Assembly (NCBI GenBank): GCA_010909165.1
Contig: MU008195.1
Location: 124,001-188,000, forward strand
Source of the DNA: Anthoceros angustus
Lineage: Eukaryota > Streptophyta > Anthocerotopsida > Anthocerotales > Anthocerotaceae
Direction: 5' to 3'
DNA: 64,000 nucleotides
Positions 58,587 to 64,000 of the stretch are shown in pieces. Both the position numbers and the translations under genes were made by a program. The notes beneath the pieces were generated by a model that saw only the letters and a program-made list of their open reading frames with translations, had not been told where the DNA came from and did not search any database. The stretch's first letter is position 1, and each line of letters starts with the position of its first letter.

Positions 58587-60200
58587 ATCTTCCTTCTTTC
58601 TTTTCTTCCCCGTTCTCCCTTCTTATGCCTTCCTCGCTCCGTGTTGAGCGCCATGGCGGGTCTCCTCATAGTACCCAGCTATCCATGTCCTCCAATCCTC
58701 AAACTTCTCGCATGTTGGCCTCGGAATCCTCCCGCCATGAGCGCGTCTTGACTTGCATCACTTTTCGTTTTGCTCCATGGGTGGGTGGGTTGCGTGCAGG
58801 GGTTGAGCAATCCTCACATGTTTTTCGGCATCGGCGGAGGACCGCCGCGTGACTTGCTTGCAATCCACACACCTCTCAAAATCACCATTCCTGGCGAGAT
58901 GAGGGGCATGCTGCAAGATGCGAATCACGGCAATTGTAACGAATGGCACTCATTTGCGGGGTTCCTTGCCATCGATTGCGAATGCCCATGTTTGGAGTTT
59001 CGTAAACTTGAGGGGTATAAAGTCTTGGTACCAGATCGGTGTCGCCTCTTGAATTTGGTATGTATCTTCCAAGCACATCTCCTCCTCCTCTTCCTCGTAG
59101 CCAGTGCACCTTCGTTTGTGGGCATTCGACCTCGAGTGCCCCTCGCTGTCACAAGTTGAGCAGAGATTCGCGCCTCCAGTAGCCCTTCTCCTCTCGTGGT
59201 CTTTTATGGCATTGAGATGAAGTTTCTCGGTTTGGCCATCATTTCCTCCATCTTGTTCCCTTGTTGCTCCACCTTTTTGGCTGATTCACCTCTCTTCTCA
59301 CACTCCGTCCTTCTTTGCATATCGCTCCTTTCCTCAGCGCGTCTTAGTTCCCACTCATTTTCGTTTCCTTCTTTCTCTCCCTTGCGCTCATCTCCAATCT
59401 TCCTTCTTTCTTTTCTTCCCCGTTCTCCCCTTAGGGTGTCGCCTTCCGCATCCGCTCCGTGTTCAACAAATGGCGGCGGTGGGTCTCCTCATAGTACCTA
59501 TCCATGTCCTCCAATCCAAACTTCTCAACATGGCCTCGGAATCCTCCCACACGCCATGAGCGCGTCTTGACGTGCATCACCGTAACGGATTTTGCTCCAT
59601 GGGTGGGTGCCAAGGGGTTGAGCAATCCTCACATGTTTTTTCGGCAACTGACAGAGGACACTGCCAGCCATGTGCCCCGATTGCTTGCAATCCACACACA
59701 GCCTCTCAAAATCACCATTTCCCTGGCGAGTTGCCGAGGGGCAGCTGCTTGCGAGATGCCCGAATCCACGGCAATTGTAGCACTGAATGGCACTCATTTG
59801 CCCGGGGTTCCTTGCCATCTGATTGCGAATACCCATGTTTGGGGAGTTTCGTAAACTTGAGGGGTATAAAGTCTTCGGGTACCCAGAAATTGGTGTCGCC
59901 TCTTGAATTTGGTATGTATCTTCCAAGCACATCTCCTCCTCCTCTTCCTCGTAGCCAGCTTGCACCTTCGTTTGTGGGCATTCGACCTCGAGTGCCCTCT
60001 GTCCACAAGTTGAGGAAGAGAGATCGTGCTCCCGAGTGCCCTTCTCCTCGTGGTCTTTTATGGCATTGAGATGAAGTTTCTCGGTTTGGCCATCATTTCC
60101 TCCATCTTGTTCCTTGTTGCTCCACCTTTTTGGCTGATTCCACCTCTCTTCTCACCGCTCCGCGTCCTTCTTTGCATATCCGCCCTTTCTGGCCTTTTGT
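58587..60200 (-). repeat. ~806-base tandem duplication inside gag
   Basis: Copies start at 58587 and 59393 with TCCAATCTTCCTTCTTTCTT and run in parallel through the zinc-knuckle segment to about 60200. The right copy keeps more of the frame. The left copy has lost one of the knuckles to small deletions. Confidence 0.8.
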
Positions 60201-61184
60201 TCCCACTCTTTTTCGTTTCCCTCTTTCTCTCCCTTCGGCCACGCTCATCCCCTGACGAATCTTCCTCTGAGCTGTCGCTGGTCCCTTCCTCCGTGGAACT
60301 ATCCGAGGAGTCTGCTGAGGAGCTATCTTCCTCCGTGGATCTGTCACCGGAGGATGAGGAGTACTTCTTCTTCTTGGATTTCTTCTTGTCTCTCCGGGTC
60401 CCCTTCTTCGATTTCTTTTTCCCTTCTGCGTTGGACTCCTCGTAATTTAGGGCGGCCTTGATCGCCCAATCCAAGTCTTTTCGGCCAGGCGCGTGCTTTC
60501 CCATCTCGTGACCTCTTGAACCGGCGATGCCATTGCTCCAGTGAGTCCACGATCCGTGTGGAACCTTTCCACATAAGCTGCGGTCTCCTTCTTCCCCTCC
60601 GCATCCCTCGAGTTTGGACAAGACATATCCTTCCACATCGACCCCTCAACCTTTCACAAAAGCTCTTCAAGGCCCCAAAGGTGGGCAGGGGTGTGGAAGA
60701 AGCTATGTACTCCGCTTGTACCACTTGGCCGCTCGTAGACTCCATAAAGCAGTGGGCACGTTGCGCATCCTCACGGTTGGCAAGCGTCGGCTCAAAGCGC
60801 TCGACAAACTCGTCGGGATCCTCATGGCCCTTCTTTCTCCATACAAGGTAAGATTGCTTGGTAACTGTAGCAGTGGCCATAACTACCGTGGTAGTACTTT
60901 CCAGCTAGGTAGTTGGCCACCACTATGCAGGTGGCCTCCACATTCAGTGGTTATGGCGGATCTGGCAATGGGAGATCAAAGGCGGGTGGATCGAGTACGG
61001 CCCTTACGCTTCCGTCGAGAGTTGGGAGTTGAATCGGTCGATAAGATCCATCGGAGTCGACTCCACCCTCTTGTCCGGTGATCTCCCTGTGCCTCCTCGT
61101 AACTCTCTGCAATCTTCTGCTTGGCGTTGCGCTTGCGAGCGTTTCCCCGCGTCGGATCGAATCGCTTGTCTCCGAGGCATCCAT
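59525..61184 (-). pseudogene. Gypsy-type gag with CCHC zinc knuckle
   Basis: From the 5' side: a leader peptide near 61184-60951, the capsid-like frame from 60880 (MATATVTKQSYLVWRKKGHE, DPDEFVERFEPTLANREDAQ), a Lys/Ser/Glu-rich hinge (KKKSKKKKYSSSSGD) and a nucleocapsid with CYNCRGFGHLASSC, a perfect C-x2-C-x4-H-x4-C knuckle. A second knuckle-like CVDCKQSGHMAG follows. Frameshifts separate the pieces, so no intact Gag is encoded. Confidence 0.8.
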
Positions 61185-61260
61185 CTATCAATCTATTAAT
61201 ATCTAGACTCTTTACTTAGGCTATGGTTAGTTCTACCTACGTCCTTGACAACGATTTCAT

Positions 61261-61278
61261 TCCCCGGCAACGGCGCCA
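61261..61278 (-). other. tRNA-Asp-type primer-binding site
   Basis: The minus strand reads TGGCGCCGTTGCCGGGGA three bases inside the 5' LTR, the sequence complementary to the 3' end of plant tRNA-Asp used by many gypsy elements. Confidence 0.85.
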
Positions 61279-61281
61279 AAA

Positions 61282-63219
61282 TGTGGAGTGTGAATTTGTG
61301 TCTAGGGACACCGTGAGGTCCACATTCACCCTCAATGTCGTTGTGGGCTTAGGATTCGCTCCCAAGGGAATGGTTTGTGCCAAGACTTCTATCGCTCGAC
61401 CTTCACCTAAGTCGGGACTTACACTATTACTCCTCTTACCTATCTACTCAACTACTACTACCTCCACTTCTAACTACCACGGATCTTATTCCACAACCAC
61501 GAATCTTATTCCACGACCACAAATCTTATTCCGACCAAATCTTATTCCACGCGGTGGCTCACCTCTGGGTAGTTGCCCGACTACCGAGGTGGGTCCCACG
61601 CCAAACCCTAGCGACTTATTTCGGCCTGGCGCCCGGATCCCGCGTCTACCATCGTGATCGGACTTTATTACGCCTCCACACTTCATGCACACACACACCG
61701 ATTCCTAGGGACCAAAGTTCCACAAATCCCTCACCGCTTCACACACACACAAGGCGCCACACTCACACAATTTTACAAGGAACTGTTTCCTCTTGTGCAC
61801 ACTTCCACTGCTTGACCGGTTTGGATTCTTTTGGATCCACAAATCTCTCCATTAGTCTCTCAATTAGTTCCTTCTCAACTCCTCTTACACCTCGCATGTC
61901 GTTTTGATCACTCCTTCACCCAATCTTCTCTCTCTCTCTCTCTCCCTCAATTCGCCCGCTTCCAACCATCCACTCAACACTTCTCTCTCAATTTGAACAC
62001 AACTTGGGGAACAAGGGTGAAGGAAAGAAGAACCCCAGGCGTCCTGACGAGCAAGCTCCAGACCCGCCCCGCCAATCCCTTGGTTTCCTCCTCCTTTGTC
62101 GCAAGATTGCTCTATCACCCCTCCTCCCGGTTGCGGGAGCTCTCGACCACCCCTAGGGCGTCTCGCACCACCTCTGTCATCGGACGTCTCCAACCAGCCC
62201 AGCGTGGGGATCTCAAGGAGTTATCGATGTGAGGGGCACAACCAAGCCCCTTTATACAATTCTTTTGGGCGTCATAGCCACCGGACTTTCGAGTCCTAAA
62301 AGCTTTGAGCCCCACAATTTCGGACGGCCTTAGGTCCAAGATGGCATCCTATCCAAAGTTCTATTCCTAGGATGCCACTCGCCCATGTTATCTCTCCCCT
62401 CCGATTTGGTCGCTTTGGCCCTTAGTCCTTCTTTGCTGAATTTATGGGTCCTCCTTCCTCGTTCTTGATGGAAAATCCTCCCATAAACTCTCCTTTGTTT
62501 TCCATGATCCCAATCCCTCACCAATCCTCCACCTCGGACCCTCCAATGGTCCATATTTGGCCATTGGGCGTATTTCCTGCAACCTTGGGCGCCATGCTCC
62601 TGCAAAACCCTCACGCCCCACTGCCTCGAATTGCTGATAGCTCGCCTCAGAATCTCCAACTTGGTCAGTCCCCCAGGGTTTCTTCCTTCCGATCGCGAGC
62701 TCCCGCCACGGGCCCCCCTTTTCGTGCGAGCTCGTGCCACCCTGTGGGGTCGTCTGAGCTACCTGCCGCGCCCTTGCCTTTCAGTTCCCTTAGGGTTATA
62801 TTTCCCGGAAACTCTCGATTGGCCCACTACCACTTCTTCTTCGCGACCGCTCCTTCCTTCCACGACCGCCCGAGTTCGCCAACCGTCTTGAAACATAGTC
62901 CCGATCGGCGACCACACACGGTTCAACTACCGCCGGTTGGTTCGACCTCTAGCCTTGGACCTACGCCAAATATGGGGACCCCCCCATATATAGGCCTTTT
63001 ATTAAATATTCCAAGACCAAAGGCCAAGGAGTATCGAGTTCATAGTCCAAGGACCGATTATTATTTAACCCAGAAACAACCCCAAAACTCATAGGCCAAG
63101 GACACTTTCTACTATAAATATCCCTTCCTCATAACCTAGCTCTTCTTGACACCACTTAACAAAAAACAAAAATCACTCAAAGACCAATCCAACGAGGAGT
63201 TCATACCGGATCGTTTGCA
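61282..63219 (-). repeat. 5' LTR of the gypsy-type element
   Basis: It starts TGTGGAG (plus-strand view) beside the primer-binding site and ends TTTGCA. A TATATA box on the minus strand near 62990 is a likely promoter. Compared with the other LTR it differs mainly by many indels of two to six bases. Confidence 0.9.
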
Positions 63220-63653
63220 GACCCGCGCGGGGCCTTGCCCGGCGCAGCGCGCGAACCCGCGGGGCAGCGCGGCGCCCGGTGCGCGAACCGCCCGCGGCGC
63301 CAGCGAGCGGGCTCCCAGCGCGCGCGGCGGCTGAGCCGGGCGCGCGGCGCTTCGCCCAGCATAGCCCGTGGAAAGGCGCCGGCGCGGCGCGAGCGCGAGC
63401 CTTGGCGCCCGGCCGTGCGGGGTCGCGTAGTGCCGGGCGGTGGCGTGCGGTAGCGTGTATGTAATAGCGCGGCGGGTAGCACAAAGTCGTGGGGGCCGAA
63501 GGCGGTGCCGGGCGGTGGCGAAGTCGTGAACGATTCGGCGGATTACTCGGGTGGACGATCAGCGGCAAAATACCGCGGGCCGTGGTGTTGCTTTCTTCTT
63601 TGACTTTTCTAACAAAGGCAAGTCGGTGGTTTATACGTATCGATTTTTGAGTC
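63220..63653. other. GC-rich low-complexity leader between the gypsy LTR and copia gag
   Basis: An extremely CpG-rich stretch of GCGCG/CCGGC words resembles in style the GC-rich stretches at 53520-53880 and 54480-54880. All may be pieces of one copia leader split by the gypsy insertion. Overlapping ORFs here are composition artefacts. Confidence 0.45.
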
Positions 63654-64000
63654 ATGATGTCTTCATCATCGAGCGTCATGTTCAATATCGAGAAGTTAGA
63701 TGGTACTAACTTCCGTTGGAAAGAACAAGTGTATAATGTTCTAGTGCGAGCGGATCAAGCCCATAAAGTTGTTAGGCGTCAAACCGGATAGTATGACAGA
63801 TGAGTGGCGGGACTGGATGAGCTTGCTAGATCTACTATCATGCTAACATTGTCAAAAGCAGTGTACTTCAATGTGAAAGATAAGACCACGAGTTACGGTG
63901 GCGGTATGTGACACATGAGGAAAAGCGGCTTCTCGGTGTATTGGTTGAAAGCTGGTGGACTTGAAGATGAAGGAAGGGACGAGGATGTCCGATCATCGAA
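63654..64000 (+). pseudogene. Decayed Ty1/copia gag (UBN2-type), cut by the window end
   Basis: From the ATG at 63654 the frame reads VMFNIEKLDGTNFRWKEQVY, the copia Gag N-terminal L-x-G-x-N-F-x-x-W signature. It stops early, but neighbouring frames continue as GVKPDSMTDEWR and ARSTIMLTLSKAVYFNVKDK, as expected for this domain. At least two frameshifts are therefore present. Confidence 0.8.

Larger units (their letters stand above)
54884..63219 (-). mobile_element. Non-autonomous Ty3/gypsy-type LTR retrotransposon
   Basis: Two LTRs, left about 54884-56846 and right 61282-63219, are in the same orientation. The element reads on the minus strand: 5' LTR at the right, primer-binding site 61278-61261, gag (about 61184-59500), protease near 57720-58110, a fragment of the RNaseH/integrase edge, then a polypurine tract and the 3' LTR. 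Only about 0.9 kb lies between protease and the 3' LTR, whereas reverse transcriptase, RNase H and integrase normally take about 3 kb, so pol is largely deleted. Frames are broken throughout. The flanks read GCAGAC on both sides, compatible with a short target duplication but not proof. Confidence 0.85.

Overview
The window is nuclear DNA of a land plant. It carries spliced genes with GT-AG introns mostly of 60-180 bases, plant-type proteins (chloroplast UDP-sulfoquinovose synthase, a KAPP-type phosphatase, a PHD/BAH-type ORC1, a plant endo-beta-mannosidase) and degenerate LTR retrotransposons. Gene spacing is about 4 kb in the dense part. The short introns and compact genes resemble a seedless plant such as a Selaginella-like lycophyte or a bryophyte, but I cannot fix the species from sequence alone.

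Layout. 0.6-4.7 kb (-): endo-beta-mannosidase in 13 exons with one apparent single-base frameshift. 4.7-7.0 kb: decayed repeats. 7.1-10.4 kb (+): an unrecognised multi-pass membrane protein. 10.7-11.4 kb (-): a secreted Pro/Ala-rich plus Cys-rich protein. 11.4-14.7 kb: AT-rich, repeat-bearing DNA. 14.7-18.7 kb (+): a ParB/sulfiredoxin-like domain fused to a circularly permuted (beta-order) amino-methyltransferase, the most unusual gene here. 18.8-25.2 kb: a probable mitochondrial ribosomal small-subunit protein (-) head to head with ORC1 (+), 246 bases apart. 25.3-27.4 kb: a hairpin-rich minisatellite, then a BASS-family transporter (+). 27.7-36.0 kb (-): a two-KH RNA-binding protein with a prion-like tail, a histidine-phosphatase (PGM-like) protein and a GT61 glycosyltransferase. 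36.6-37.5 kb (+): an F-box protein. 37.9-41.0 kb (-): a 12-exon FHA-PP2C phosphatase (KAPP type). 41-44.9 kb: AT-rich tandem repeats. 44.9-48.8 kb (-): SQD1 and a RanBPM-like SPRY-LisH-CTLH protein.

48.8-64 kb is retroelement territory. A non-autonomous Ty3/gypsy-type element on the minus strand (54.88-63.22 kb, two LTRs of about 1.95 kb, tRNA-Asp-type primer site, polypurine tract, gag, protease, most of pol deleted) lies between a duplicated LTR-like leader and a decayed Ty1/copia gag, suggesting nested insertion. The genes are independent housekeeping or regulatory loci; I see no operon-like co-functional cluster. Exon joins were chosen from splice signals, phase continuity and resemblance to known families. 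The totals divide by three except where stated.
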